DNA of 64,000 nt from assembly GCF_003105115.1 (NCBI RefSeq), contig NZ_QETH01000007.1, positions 51,915 through 115,914 on the forward strand. The letters run 5' to 3'. Made by a program: the position numbers and the translations under genes. Shown here one piece after another: positions 1 through 8,471 of the stretch. How positions within the stretch are numbered: position 1 is the stretch's first letter; each line of letters begins with the position of its first letter. Below the pieces are notes generated by a model that was given only the letters and a program-made list of their open reading frames with translations, did not search any database and was not told the origin of the DNA. Origin of the DNA: Flavobacterium sp. HTF (GTDB taxonomy: Bacteria; Bacteroidota; Bacteroidia; Flavobacteriales; Flavobacteriaceae).

Positions 1-174
1 TTCTAAGGTAAATTTTCCGTTTGCATCAGTATGTGCATGTGTTTTGGAATTAAGATCACGGATTAAAACTTCGGACAAGGCTTTTCCGTCGGCATTATTC
101 ACGACACCACTTACCGACTGCGCATTACTGTTTAAAATGAAACCAAAAATTAAAAAAAAGAAAAATATTCTCAT
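1..174 (-). CDS. TonB-dependent receptor or related outer-membrane protein, N-terminal fragment
   Basis: The start codon lies at 174 (complement) and the frame stays open to the left edge, so only the first 58 or so residues are present. The product begins MRIFFFLIFGFILNSNAQ, a clear Sec signal peptide. It continues into SVSGVVNNADGKALSEVLI and then HTDANGKFTL, which is the start of a carboxypeptidase-regulatory-like (CarboxypepD_reg) domain. In Bacteroidota this domain normally precedes the plug and barrel of TonB-dependent receptors, so a receptor is the most likely product. The plug and barrel lie outside the window, so other surface proteins carrying this domain cannot be excluded. The gene points away from the PUL and is separated from it by a terminator, so it is probably a separate transcript. 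Confidence 0.75.
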   Translation of the reverse strand, partial: MRIFFFFLIFGFILNSNAQSVSGVVNNADGKALSEVLIRDLNSKTHAHTDANGKFTLE

Positions 175-197
175 GAAACTTATGCTTAATTGAGGCG

Positions 198-205
198 CAA
201 AAATA
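198..205 (-). promoter_or_regulatory. Possible -7 promoter element (TATTTTTG)
   Basis: The complement reads TATTTTTG, matching the Bacteroidota TAnnTTTG -7 consensus, about 25 bp before the start codon at 174. No good TTG -33 element is seen at the usual spacing, so the call is tentative. Confidence 0.3.
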
Positions 206-306
206 ACCAAATAATAAAATTAGATACCTTTTTCTGAACTGGATTTTTTTCTTGCTTTTCTCTCCAATGGCTGAAAGCATTGGCAATGTTATAATTAATT
301 CAACGA

Positions 307-340
307 AAAAAGGATGAACAGTATTGTTCATCCTTTTTTT
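307..340 (-). terminator. Rho-independent terminator after the GH31 gene
   Basis: Inverted repeat GGATGAACA-GTAT-TGTTCATCC flanked by A and T runs. It lies ~40 bp past the stop of the minus-strand GH31 gene at 379. On the minus strand the stem is followed by a T run, so it should end the PUL enzyme transcript before the next gene. Confidence 0.8.
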
Positions 341-378
341 ATATAGCTGCTAATCAACAGCTTTTAATTAATTTTTAT

Positions 379-3300
379 TTAAATGGAAGGAAAAAGACTT
401 GTTTTGGCAATTTTATCTGATGAAAATTCAACTGACAAACCTTCGCCGTAACTTTCCTGAAAATATTCTAAACGAATTGGCAGCAGTCCTTTCTTTAAAG
501 TTATTTCAGAACTTTTTTCATTGAAGCCGTGTAATCCGTCATTGTCAATAAGCAATTGGTCGTTTATATAAAGTTTACTTCCGTCATCAGAAGAAATATA
601 AAAAGTATATTTTCCGTCTTCTGGGATGTTTATGAATCCATTATAGACCAAACCATAATTATTGGAATCATGTTTAATTTTGTTCAGGTCAAAATCAGGA
701 GCATATCCTTTATCAACTGCAGTAAGTGTACTGAAATCCGGCATTTTACTCCATTTCCCTTTGTACAAACTGTAATTCAGGCCTGTTTTTTTATTATAAA
801 ATATTTTTGAAATAACAGAACTGTTAGACCCCTCGCCTGCCGGAACCGCAATCGCATTTACACGCACCGGGACTGCAACTTCAAATGCTTTTGTGTACAG
901 TTGTGAATTGCGTGTCGGAACAGAACCGTCTGTGGTATAATATATTTTATCGGTTCCTTTTTGAATAAATTCAACTTTTGCTTTTGTATCAGATTCTAAT
1001 TCCGGTGTGTTTGCAAATTCAGGTCTTTCGGCAATTTTTCCATACATTTTAAGTAATTCATAATATGGTTTGTATGCCTTGTTGGCTTCGCTGATGGATT
1101 GAATGGTTAAGAGCGCACTGTTCCAACGATTAGAAAAACCATCAATTTCTTTCTTAATATCTGTAATGTTATACTCCAGGTTTTGGCCAAACTGAGAAAG
1201 TGACATTATTTCGAAAGGACTGTATAATCCGTCATTCCAATCGTTTAACAAACGAAATGCTTCGAAATTTTTCATGTATTTAATTTGCCCTTTTTTACCT
1301 GAAAGCAATTGTTGATCGTAATCCGGGAATTGTACCTCAACAGAAACTTTTGTATTCGTAGAAAATTCAGGTAAATACACACGTGTTTCAAAATCGTTTC
1401 CGGCATAGGACCAGCTTCCTGCTTTAGGCTCTTCACTGTATGGAATATTTTGTCCGTTTACCGACACGGTTGTTGGAGGAAATGAACATGGAAAACGTAG
1501 TTCATAACCTCTTGAAGTTAACATTCCGGGAAATGATCCTTCTACAGCTCCTATCACAATACTGGTTTTATTGCCTGTTTGTTCTGAAGTTACCGTTGTG
1601 TTGGTAAAAGCATTTTTCTTGAAATTATTATTGTTCCCTTCATCTTCATACAGTTTCAGGATTCCTTTTTTGCCCGGATAAAAAGCAAGAATTAGCGGAT
1701 TTAATGGTTTTTCATCTGTTCTTTCCACTTTTGACTGCATCGGAATAATTGCACCTTCTTTTACAAAAACCGGAATATCACCCAAAGTAAAAGGCATCGT
1801 AATTTTTTTACCGCCTTTTATGATGCTTCCGGTACTGGTTTCGTACCATTTACCTTCAGGCAGCCAGGTTTCCTGTGATACGAAAACATTTCCTTTACCG
1901 ATTGGTTTTGTAATCGGATTCACGATCATATCACGGCCAAACATGTATTGGTTTGGAATAGCATACGAGTTCTCTTCTTTTGGATAATCGTAATACATGG
2001 GGTGAACGGTAGAAACTCCTGTTTCATAGGTATTTCTTGCTTCATTATATAAATACGGCACCAGAGAATACCTCATCTGATAAGCTTCTCTCATGATCAG
2101 GAAATTATCCAGTGGATAAGCCCAAATACGTCTTTCGTGTTGTGGTGCTGCAGTAGCGTGTGTTCTGAATATTGGACTAAAAACGCCCCACTGAATCCAT
2201 CTGGTATACAATTCTGCCGTACCCGCATCGCCCTGGTGTCCGCCGATATCGTGACTCCAATATCCAAATCCTACATTGGCTGCCGTAGCCGTAAAATAAG
2301 GCTGATAATTTAATGATTCCCAGGAAACATGTGTGTCTCCCGAAAATCCAATCTGATATCTGTGATTTCCAAGTCCGCCCCAACGGTGAAAGATTAGTGG
2401 ACGTACCTTGTTTTGACGTTCCATATCGCTGTAATGCACATAATTTAAGTAAATCGTTGGATTAACTCCGGGAATATTGGTACTTCCCCATTGCTGCCAG
2501 TCCAGCCACCAAAAATCTACGCCCGCATTTTCAATAGGACGCAATACCAGATTCATATAATTGGTTGCAAATTTTTTATCGGTAATATCAAAAGGAACAT
2601 ATTTCTTTGAAGCCGGATCAATTCCCATAGCTTTTGCCATTTCGGGATACACTTCTTCAAAAGGCTGAATTCCTGACGCCGGATGAAGGTTTAAACAGGT
2701 TTTAAGGTGTTGTTCATTCGTCCATTTTAAGAATTTTTCAGGAGAAGGAAATAAATTTTTATTCCATGTAAAACCGGTCCATCCCGAATCTTCTCCGGCC
2801 TGGTCTCTTTGTCTTTGTCCGTTTTTGAAAAATTCAGGCAATGATTTTACGTGCCAGTCCATATCGATTACAAATACATCCAGAGGCACATCATGCATTT
2901 TGAATTCGCTCACCAGGTCACGAAATTCAGTATCAGAGTATTCTCTGTATCGCGACCACCATGCACCAAAGGCAAATCGTGGCGGCATGGCTATTTTACC
3001 TGCAATATCGGTGTAGTCTTTCAAAGCTGTTTTATAATCCGAATCATAGGCAAAAAGATATAAATCCTGCGGTTTCTCTCCCGGACGCGCCATAACCCAC
3101 GGCCACTCTGAATTATCAAAAAGCGGGCGTTCGCTGTCGTCTATCAGATACCAGCCATCACGTGAAATGATTCCTTTTTCCAGTTCCTTTGCGGGACCGT
3201 CAACACCGTCTAAAGTACGGGTTGTTCCCAATAAGTTTTTAGTATTGGCCAAACCTGGTTTCCATGAAACAGGTTTACCATTTACCATAAAATCTACACT

Positions 3301-3624
3301 TAAATTTTTGTCGTTAAAGTTGCCTGAACCTGTTTTGTACTTCAGTTTTACGACATTGGTTACAATTTGCAGTACACCGTTACTTTCTTTTTTGGTAAAA
3401 GACGGCACCGGAAGGTTTCGGTTTACAAATGTCAGCGAAGCATTGTCCGTAAACTTACCATCTGAGCTCCATTCCATACGGATTACACGTGGAGAAAGTA
3501 CTGTAAATCTTGCATTTCCTGAAACTACAACTGCCTGCGGATTGGCTTCAGGTTTATATTCCTGAGCCGATAAAGCTGCGGATGCGAGACAAAAAATTGT
3601 AACTAAAAATTGTTTTGTTTTCAT
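379..3624 (-). CDS. GH31 family glycoside hydrolase with C-terminal PA14 domain
   Basis: A 1081-residue secreted protein with a signal peptide ending ALSAQ. The GH31 (beta/alpha)8 domain occupies roughly residues 215-600. The probable nucleophile is D375 in WWLDWQQWG and the probable acid/base is D430 in FSGDTH. This active-site pattern differs from the WNDMNEP of classical alpha-glucosidases, so the specificity is probably different (alpha-galactoside, alpha-xyloside or alpha-1,3-glucoside are all possible). A beta-sandwich and a DUF5110-like segment follow. Residues ~860-940 look like a chitobiase/Fn3-like module (YYTTDGSVPT), and ~950-1081 is a PA14 domain (GKYTFYISSDDGSKLYIND). PA14 modules often bind sugars. 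It is the last gene of the susC-susD-susE/GH76/GH43 series and probably trims oligosaccharides in the periplasm or at the cell surface. It has no type IX sorting domain. Confidence 0.85.
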   Translation of the reverse strand: MKTKQFLVTIFCLASAALSAQEYKPEANPQAVVVSGNARFTVLSPRVIRMEWSSDGKFTDNASLTFVNRNLPVPSFTKKESNGVLQIVTNVVKLKYKTGSGNFNDKNLSVDFMVNGKPVSWKPGLANTKNLLGTTRTLDGVDGPAKELEKGIISRDGWYLIDDSERPLFDNSEWPWVMARPGEKPQDLYLFAYDSDYKTALKDYTDIAGKIAMPPRFAFGAWWSRYREYSDTEFRDLVSEFKMHDVPLDVFVIDMDWHVKSLPEFFKNGQRQRDQAGEDSGWTGFTWNKNLFPSPEKFLKWTNEQHLKTCLNLHPASGIQPFEEVYPEMAKAMGIDPASKKYVPFDITDKKFATNYMNLVLRPIENAGVDFWWLDWQQWGSTNIPGVNPTIYLNYVHYSDMERQNKVRPLIFHRWGGLGNHRYQIGFSGDTHVSWESLNYQPYFTATAANVGFGYWSHDIGGHQGDAGTAELYTRWIQWGVFSPIFRTHATAAPQHERRIWAYPLDNFLIMREAYQMRYSLVPYLYNEARNTYETGVSTVHPMYYDYPKEENSYAIPNQYMFGRDMIVNPITKPIGKGNVFVSQETWLPEGKWYETSTGSIIKGGKKITMPFTLGDIPVFVKEGAIIPMQSKVERTDEKPLNPLILAFYPGKKGILKLYEDEGNNNNFKKNAFTNTTVTSEQTGNKTSIVIGAVEGSFPGMLTSRGYELRFPCSFPPTTVSVNGQNIPYSEEPKAGSWSYAGNDFETRVYLPEFSTNTKVSVEVQFPDYDQQLLSGKKGQIKYMKNFEAFRLLNDWNDGLYSPFEIMSLSQFGQNLEYNITDIKKEIDGFSNRWNSALLTIQSISEANKAYKPYYELLKMYGKIAERPEFANTPELESDTKAKVEFIQKGTDKIYYTTDGSVPTRNSQLYTKAFEVAVPVRVNAIAVPAGEGSNSSVISKIFYNKKTGLNYSLYKGKWSKMPDFSTLTAVDKGYAPDFDLNKIKHDSNNYGLVYNGFINIPEDGKYTFYISSDDGSKLYINDQLLIDNDGLHGFNEKSSEITLKKGLLPIRLEYFQESYGEGLSVEFSSDKIAKTSLFPSI

Positions 3625-3650
3625 ATTTTATTTTAAAAATTAATCTTAAA

Positions 3651-3709
3651 TAAATATTTCAAATCATTTCATAAAGCTATCATTTTAATGAGATGATTTG
3701 AAATATTTA
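3651..3709. repeat. Long intercistronic stem-loop (22-bp stem)
   Basis: Arms 3651-3672 and 3688-3709 are complementary over 22 bp with one mismatch, with a 15-nt loop. The stem is AT-rich and sits between the GH43 stop and the GH31 start on the same strand. No T run follows directly, so it looks more like an mRNA processing or stability element than a standard terminator. Confidence 0.75.
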
Positions 3710-3725
3710 GTACTTATTCCGGGTT

Positions 3726-5864
3726 TTATTTTTTAATAAATCGTTTTGTCGTTTTTGTTCCGTCCTTTTCAAAAACAGCAAAATAAATTCCGGTTGCCAA
3801 AGCTGAAACATCTATACTGTTTTCTTTTATGATTTGTTGGGAAACCAGACTTCCAGTTTCAGAAAAAACATGAACGCTGATTCCTTTCATTTCAGAACTA
3901 AAAAAAAGCGTGTTTTTTACCGGATTAGGATACACATTTACTGCCTCTGCTGCAGTCAGGTTCTGATTTTGTACTGAAGGCTTCGAAAACTGGGCTGTTC
4001 CTAAAGTTGTTACTGGTTTTAGCAAGTCCAGTTTCCAGCGTTGCGCATCGTTGTTATTATCAGTCCACTGATGTACATTGGTTCCCGGTTCTGCAAGGTT
4101 ATTTACAACGTCAAGACACAGATTCGTGTTTTTATGGGTCAGCTTAAAATAACCGTCACTCATCAGTTCAATTTTCCAGCGTTGCGCATCTGTACCCAAA
4201 TCGGTCCATTGCTGTACATTAGCTCCCGGCTGACTGCTGTTGTTATCTACATCCAGACACTGATTGGTTCCCCTGTGTGTCAATTTATAAAAGCCATCCG
4301 ATTCTTTTGTAATAACCCAGCGCTGAGCGTCAGTTTCATTGCTGGTATATTGCTGTACATTTGCTCCCTGTTGGATACTTCCATCGCTCACGTCAAGGCT
4401 TTGGTTTGTTCCTTTATGTGTCAGCCTGTAAATTCCACCGGAAACAATTGGAACTTCAATCAGATCCAGTTTCCATCTTTGGGCATCATTATTAGCGTTG
4501 GGATTATCTGTCCATTGCTGTACATTCGCACCAGACTGACTGCTGTTGTTATCCACATCCAGGCATTGATTAGTTCCCTTGTGAGTCAGCTTAGCATAGC
4601 CGTCTGACATGATTTCGATTTTCCAGCGTTGTGCATTGTTACCGCTGTCTGTTGATTGCTGTACATTTGCTCCCTGAACACTGCTGTTCTGAAAAACATC
4701 CAGACACTGATTTGTTCCTTTGTGCGTCAGTTTATAAAAACCATCTGCTTCGAGTGTAACCACCCAGCGTTGTGCATCACTGCCGTTATCTGTACTTTGC
4801 TGTACGTTTGCTCCCGGCTGATTACTGTTATTAAAAACATCCAGGCATTGATTGGTTCCTTTGTGCGTTAACTTATAAATACCTCCCGAAACAATGCTTT
4901 GCGTCGGACAGGATTGATCCGGTATTCTGGGTGCCACACCATAATTGGTCATATTAACAGGTTCAATCAAATCATTCGAATTAAAATACATTCTGTCAAT
5001 GGCAATTTTCCTGTCTCCTGATGTACCATTTTCGTAACGATGGTAAACGATGTAGTATTCATCACAATTTCCCATTTTTAATACACCATGATGTCCGGGG
5101 CCTTTGTCTTCTATATTAGAACTCAATATTTTGCCTCTGTAAGTCCAGGGTCCCATAGGGGAATTGGATGTTGAGTACTGCACATTATAAGTATCATTAT
5201 ACCATGCTCCGTTAGAATAGGTCATGTAGTACACTCCTTTTCGTTTTACCATATAAGGCCCTTCGGTATAATTTTGGGGTGTAATATCCGTAGGGCCAGT
5301 GGCTAAAGAAACCATATCTGCGTTTAATTTACGAACTACCATTCTGCTTTTTCCTGATCCTCCATAATAAATATATGCTTGTCCGTCATCGTCAATAAAG
5401 ACATTGGCGTCAATAATATCATCGGTGTAAGGATCTGTTGCAATAAGCGGTGCCCCAATATCTGTAAAAGGGCCAATAGGTGTATTACCCACTGCCAAGC
5501 CTATTTTGGTTTCGGCAGTATAATAGAAATAATATTTATTGTTTCGAAACACCACAGCCGGAGCCCAGCCATTGTATTGTGCCCACGGGCTATCCGGGAA
5601 AAGGTCAAAAATAAGACCTTCATCATGCCAGTTGGTCAAATCAGTTGAGGAATAGGCATGAAACTGTGTACCGTAAATGGCAGTGGTATAGATATAATAT
5701 TTATTGTTGAAGTAATGAATTTCCGGGTCAGCTCCTGTAAACAAAGGATTACCACTCGTCTGTGCCTGTAAAGAACCGGCAAAACTTACAAACATTAAAA
5801 CTAAGACAAAACGCAGTTTTAATTTATCAATCAGATTATAATTATGTAGTTTTATTTGTATCAT
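3726..5864 (-). CDS. GH43 family glycosidase with six ricin-type repeats and type IX sorting domain
   Basis: About 712 residues. The frame is open from 5930, but the start at 5864 is chosen because MIQIKLHNYNLI leads into a hydrophobic signal peptide ending SLQAQ and avoids overlap with the GH76 gene. The five-bladed GH43 propeller follows: NPLFTGADPEIHYFN holds the probable base Asp, DIIDANVFIDDDG the pKa-modulating Asp, and NYTEGPYMVKRKG the acid Glu. Then come six ~46-residue repeats with the pattern (Y/K)LTHKGTNQCLDV...GANVQQ...DAQRW, equal to two ricin-type beta-trefoils. The last ~75 residues (NVYPNPVKNTLF to TKRFIKK) form a type IX secretion C-terminal domain, so the enzyme is probably surface-exposed or released. 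GH43 members act on arabinofuranosides, xylosides or galactofuranosides; which one cannot be told here. Confidence 0.87.
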   Translation of the reverse strand: MIQIKLHNYNLIDKLKLRFVLVLMFVSFAGSLQAQTSGNPLFTGADPEIHYFNNKYYIYTTAIYGTQFHAYSSTDLTNWHDEGLIFDLFPDSPWAQYNGWAPAVVFRNNKYYFYYTAETKIGLAVGNTPIGPFTDIGAPLIATDPYTDDIIDANVFIDDDGQAYIYYGGSGKSRMVVRKLNADMVSLATGPTDITPQNYTEGPYMVKRKGVYYMTYSNGAWYNDTYNVQYSTSNSPMGPWTYRGKILSSNIEDKGPGHHGVLKMGNCDEYYIVYHRYENGTSGDRKIAIDRMYFNSNDLIEPVNMTNYGVAPRIPDQSCPTQSIVSGGIYKLTHKGTNQCLDVFNNSNQPGANVQQSTDNGSDAQRWVVTLEADGFYKLTHKGTNQCLDVFQNSSVQGANVQQSTDSGNNAQRWKIEIMSDGYAKLTHKGTNQCLDVDNNSSQSGANVQQWTDNPNANNDAQRWKLDLIEVPIVSGGIYRLTHKGTNQSLDVSDGSIQQGANVQQYTSNETDAQRWVITKESDGFYKLTHRGTNQCLDVDNNSSQPGANVQQWTDLGTDAQRWKIELMSDGYFKLTHKNTNLCLDVVNNLAEPGTNVHQWTDNNNDAQRWKLDLLKPVTTLGTAQFSKPSVQNQNLTAAEAVNVYPNPVKNTLFFSSEMKGISVHVFSETGSLVSQQIIKENSIDVSALATGIYFAVFEKDGTKTTKRFIKK

Positions 5865-5883
5865 AATTGGTAGTTTTTTGATC

Positions 5884-8193
5884 TTATTTTTTAATAAATC
5901 GTTTTGTAATTTTTTCTCCATCCTTTTCAAAGACTATAAAATAGATTCCGGATGCTAAACCTGAAACATTTAAATTATCAGTTACATTTTGTTGTGAAAC
6001 GGAACTTCCTGTAGAAGAAAAAATGCTCACATGCGTTCCTGTCATTGGAGAAGTGAAAAATAATGTGCTTTCGACCGGATTCGGATAGATGTCTATCGCT
6101 GATGCATCAATATCATCCTGGGTTTTTACATCTGATTTTGCTAATTTGGCTGTTCCTGTCGAAATCAGTTTCCATTGTCCGCTGGCCTGGTTTTCGTTTT
6201 GCCACTGTTGGACGTTTCCACCGCTTACGGTACTAAAACCGGCTACCTCAACCAGTTTTCCGCTGTGTTTGGCGATCAGTTTGTAATAACCGTCACCTGT
6301 CGATACGGCCATAAACTGCTGGTTAGCTCCGCCTACATACGCCCACTGATGTACATTGGCTCCGTTGTCTGTGCTGACTCCTGCAATATCTACTGATTTT
6401 CCGCTGTTGACTGCCTGAATTTGATAAGCTCCGTCACCCACATCAATAAATTTGAATTTTTGATTACTGGCTCCGGTATAATTCCCTTGTGCGATATTAC
6501 CGCCATCAACAGTGCTGGATGCCCAAACGTCCATATATAAGCCGCTGTGGCGGTTTTGCAGGTAATAGGTTATATTCCCTAAATTGGGAGTTCCGTTCGG
6601 CCGAATGCGTAATGACGTGGTTCTGTCATTCCAGTCTCCGGTCCAGTCAGCAGTGGCTGTAAATTCTTTTGAAGCACCGCTAAAATTATCCCCATCATAG
6701 ACTATTACTTTATAGCCTTCAGTGATTTTTAATGAGGTAATATCATTGTCCAAAATTCCTTTTGCCTGAAGTTGTGCCAGGGTGTAATCTCCCATATTCA
6801 GACCTGCTGTATATCCTCCAAACGTGACATCCTGATATACATTGACCAAAGAAGTGTTGGTATCTGTTATTTTTATGGAAGAAATTTTATCATTCCAGTC
6901 TGCAAGCCAGGCGGAGTTTGCCGTAAATGTTTTTGAAGTTCCTGTAAAATTATCATTTTCATAAACGGTTACCACATAACCGGAAGGAACGGACAGCGAA
7001 GTAATATCATTATCCGAAACGCCTCTTGCCTGAAGCTGTGCCAATGTATAGTTTCCTATTGAAAGCTGCGAATAAAATCCCGAATAATTAATATTCTGAT
7101 AGACATGTACTTTGTTTAAACTGGCTGCTGATTCAAATAAATGAAGGCCTGTCGTTTGAGTTGATAAATCAATTGTACCATTGGGAAGTGAATTCCAATC
7201 TGCATTAATTAAAAAGTTAGATTTATTAACCGCTTTGGCCCATACATAATTTCCTGTATAATTTATTACGCTTAAATACCGGTCTTTTTGTGTTTGTGTT
7301 AAATTTCCCAGACGGACAAACTCTATCAGCCATTTTGCAAAAATTCCTTTAAACAATCCGCCATCTCCCTGCCCGTTTTCATTGAGAAAAAATACACCAC
7401 CGTTATAATTCCTGTAATTCATCATAAACTCTGCAGCCTTTACTCCATCATCCATATACGATTGCGTTCCCGTTACCAGATAAAGTTCTAAACAAGCAGC
7501 GATGAACATGCCGGAGTTATACGAAAATTGCCAGTCGGGATCAAAATTTGTCGGAGAATCCCAGATACCGCCCTGAGCATTCAGGACATTTGCTTTCATC
7601 CAGGTATGAATATCTTTTGCCATCTGAAGGTTGGTGTTATCTCCTTCCAACTGATATAACTTAACTGCAATCACAATTGCGGGACTGTTTGCTATCGAGT
7701 TTTTACAAGGAGTTGTGCAGCCTTTTTTCCATGACATTGAGCCATTAGAATAACCCGTTTTGATTTCTGTCCACATTTGGTGTACCGCATCTAAAAACTC
7801 AGGATCTTTGGTAGCATTGTAACAGTTGAAACTTGCCAGGCAAAGCCATTCCAGATCATCATAAAAATCATTATGGTATGTTCCTGCACCATAGGAATTG
7901 TATTTTCTGATTCCTGCAATGATGCTTTTCATTCTGTCTTTATAAACCGAATTGCGGGTTCTTTGATAAGCATCTGCCAGTGTTTCCAGCGTATGTGCCT
8001 GTATCCAGTAACCATACCCGTAAGGATCGTTATCTGAGGCACTGTTGTGCTTGTAATAACTTTTATCCGCAGACATATAAATGGTATTGGTACCGTTCTG
8101 TAGATTTTCTGCCCGTTGATCAGCGGTTTGTGCAAATGTACTGGCTCCCATGATCAAAAAGAGCATCACTCCAAATATGTTCCTACTTTTCAT
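5884..8193 (-). CDS. GH76 endo-alpha-1,6-mannanase with beta/gamma-crystallin and ricin modules, T9SS cargo
   Basis: A 769-residue protein with a signal peptide ending ASTFAQ. Residues ~25-345 are a GH76 (alpha/alpha)6 barrel. The catalytic Asp pair is D112-D113 in NDFYDDLEWL. GH76 enzymes cut alpha-1,6-mannan backbones. Two beta/gamma-crystallin domains follow (about residues 360-450 and 455-545), each with an NDITSL motif and a WND(K/R)xxS motif typical of calcium-binding members. Residues ~555-690 form a ricin-type beta-trefoil. The C-terminus (DIYPNPVESTLF to TKRFIKK) is a type IX sorting domain very similar to that of the next gene. This is the best guide to the PUL substrate: an alpha-mannan cut outside the cell, with several carbohydrate- or surface-binding modules on one chain. 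Confidence 0.9.
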   Translation of the reverse strand: MKSRNIFGVMLFLIMGASTFAQTADQRAENLQNGTNTIYMSADKSYYKHNSASDNDPYGYGYWIQAHTLETLADAYQRTRNSVYKDRMKSIIAGIRKYNSYGAGTYHNDFYDDLEWLCLASFNCYNATKDPEFLDAVHQMWTEIKTGYSNGSMSWKKGCTTPCKNSIANSPAIVIAVKLYQLEGDNTNLQMAKDIHTWMKANVLNAQGGIWDSPTNFDPDWQFSYNSGMFIAACLELYLVTGTQSYMDDGVKAAEFMMNYRNYNGGVFFLNENGQGDGGLFKGIFAKWLIEFVRLGNLTQTQKDRYLSVINYTGNYVWAKAVNKSNFLINADWNSLPNGTIDLSTQTTGLHLFESAASLNKVHVYQNINYSGFYSQLSIGNYTLAQLQARGVSDNDITSLSVPSGYVVTVYENDNFTGTSKTFTANSAWLADWNDKISSIKITDTNTSLVNVYQDVTFGGYTAGLNMGDYTLAQLQAKGILDNDITSLKITEGYKVIVYDGDNFSGASKEFTATADWTGDWNDRTTSLRIRPNGTPNLGNITYYLQNRHSGLYMDVWASSTVDGGNIAQGNYTGASNQKFKFIDVGDGAYQIQAVNSGKSVDIAGVSTDNGANVHQWAYVGGANQQFMAVSTGDGYYKLIAKHSGKLVEVAGFSTVSGGNVQQWQNENQASGQWKLISTGTAKLAKSDVKTQDDIDASAIDIYPNPVESTLFFTSPMTGTHVSIFSSTGSSVSQQNVTDNLNVSGLASGIYFIVFEKDGEKITKRFIKK

Positions 8194-8243
8194 ATACTAG
8201 TATTTTTTGTTTCACTTTAAATATTATTTTATTTAAAAAAGTA

Positions 8244-8269
8244 AATACACTAAAGCGAAGTAGTGTATT
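8244..8269. repeat. Hairpin upstream of the GH76 gene
   Basis: Inverted repeat AATACACTA (8244-8252) and TAGTGTATT (8261-8269) with an 8-nt loop, ~50 bp before the GH76 start codon. It could be a leader hairpin or operator. No T run follows on the minus strand. Confidence 0.45.
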
Positions 8270-8404
8270 AGCAATATCTCTTTACCCATTGTTTTAATCC
8301 TAATTTGGCCTGTAGATAATCAATAAAAAAAGTGTATATAAAATTTTGTATTTAGATAAGAATGTAAAAAATGTGTAGGTAATAGTATGTCTGACTGAAA
8401 AAAT

Positions 8405-8455
8405 TAAAAAAGAATCCAAAACCCTTCAGTCTTGTATGGACTGAAAAGTTTTGTT
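8405..8455 (-). terminator. Terminator-like hairpin after the susE-like gene
   Basis: Arms 8418-8431 (AAAACCCTTCAGTC) and 8439-8452 (GACTGAAAAGTTTT) pair well. On the minus strand the stem is followed by GGATTCTTTTTT. It lies 20-60 bp past the susE-like stop and would separate, fully or partly, susCDE expression from the downstream enzymes. Confidence 0.7.
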
Positions 8456-8471
8456 TTCTTTTTTTTAATCA

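Noticed and set aside
4041..4871. Long open frames on the plus strand opposite the ricin repeats
   Set aside because: They are antisense shadows of the repeated GH43-ricin coding sequence; the periodic Cys/Ile pattern simply mirrors the repeats.
5865..5930. Upstream start of the GH43-ricin gene inside the GH76 gene
   Set aside because: The extra 22 residues are Lys-rich, would disrupt the signal peptide and overlap the end of the GH76 gene.
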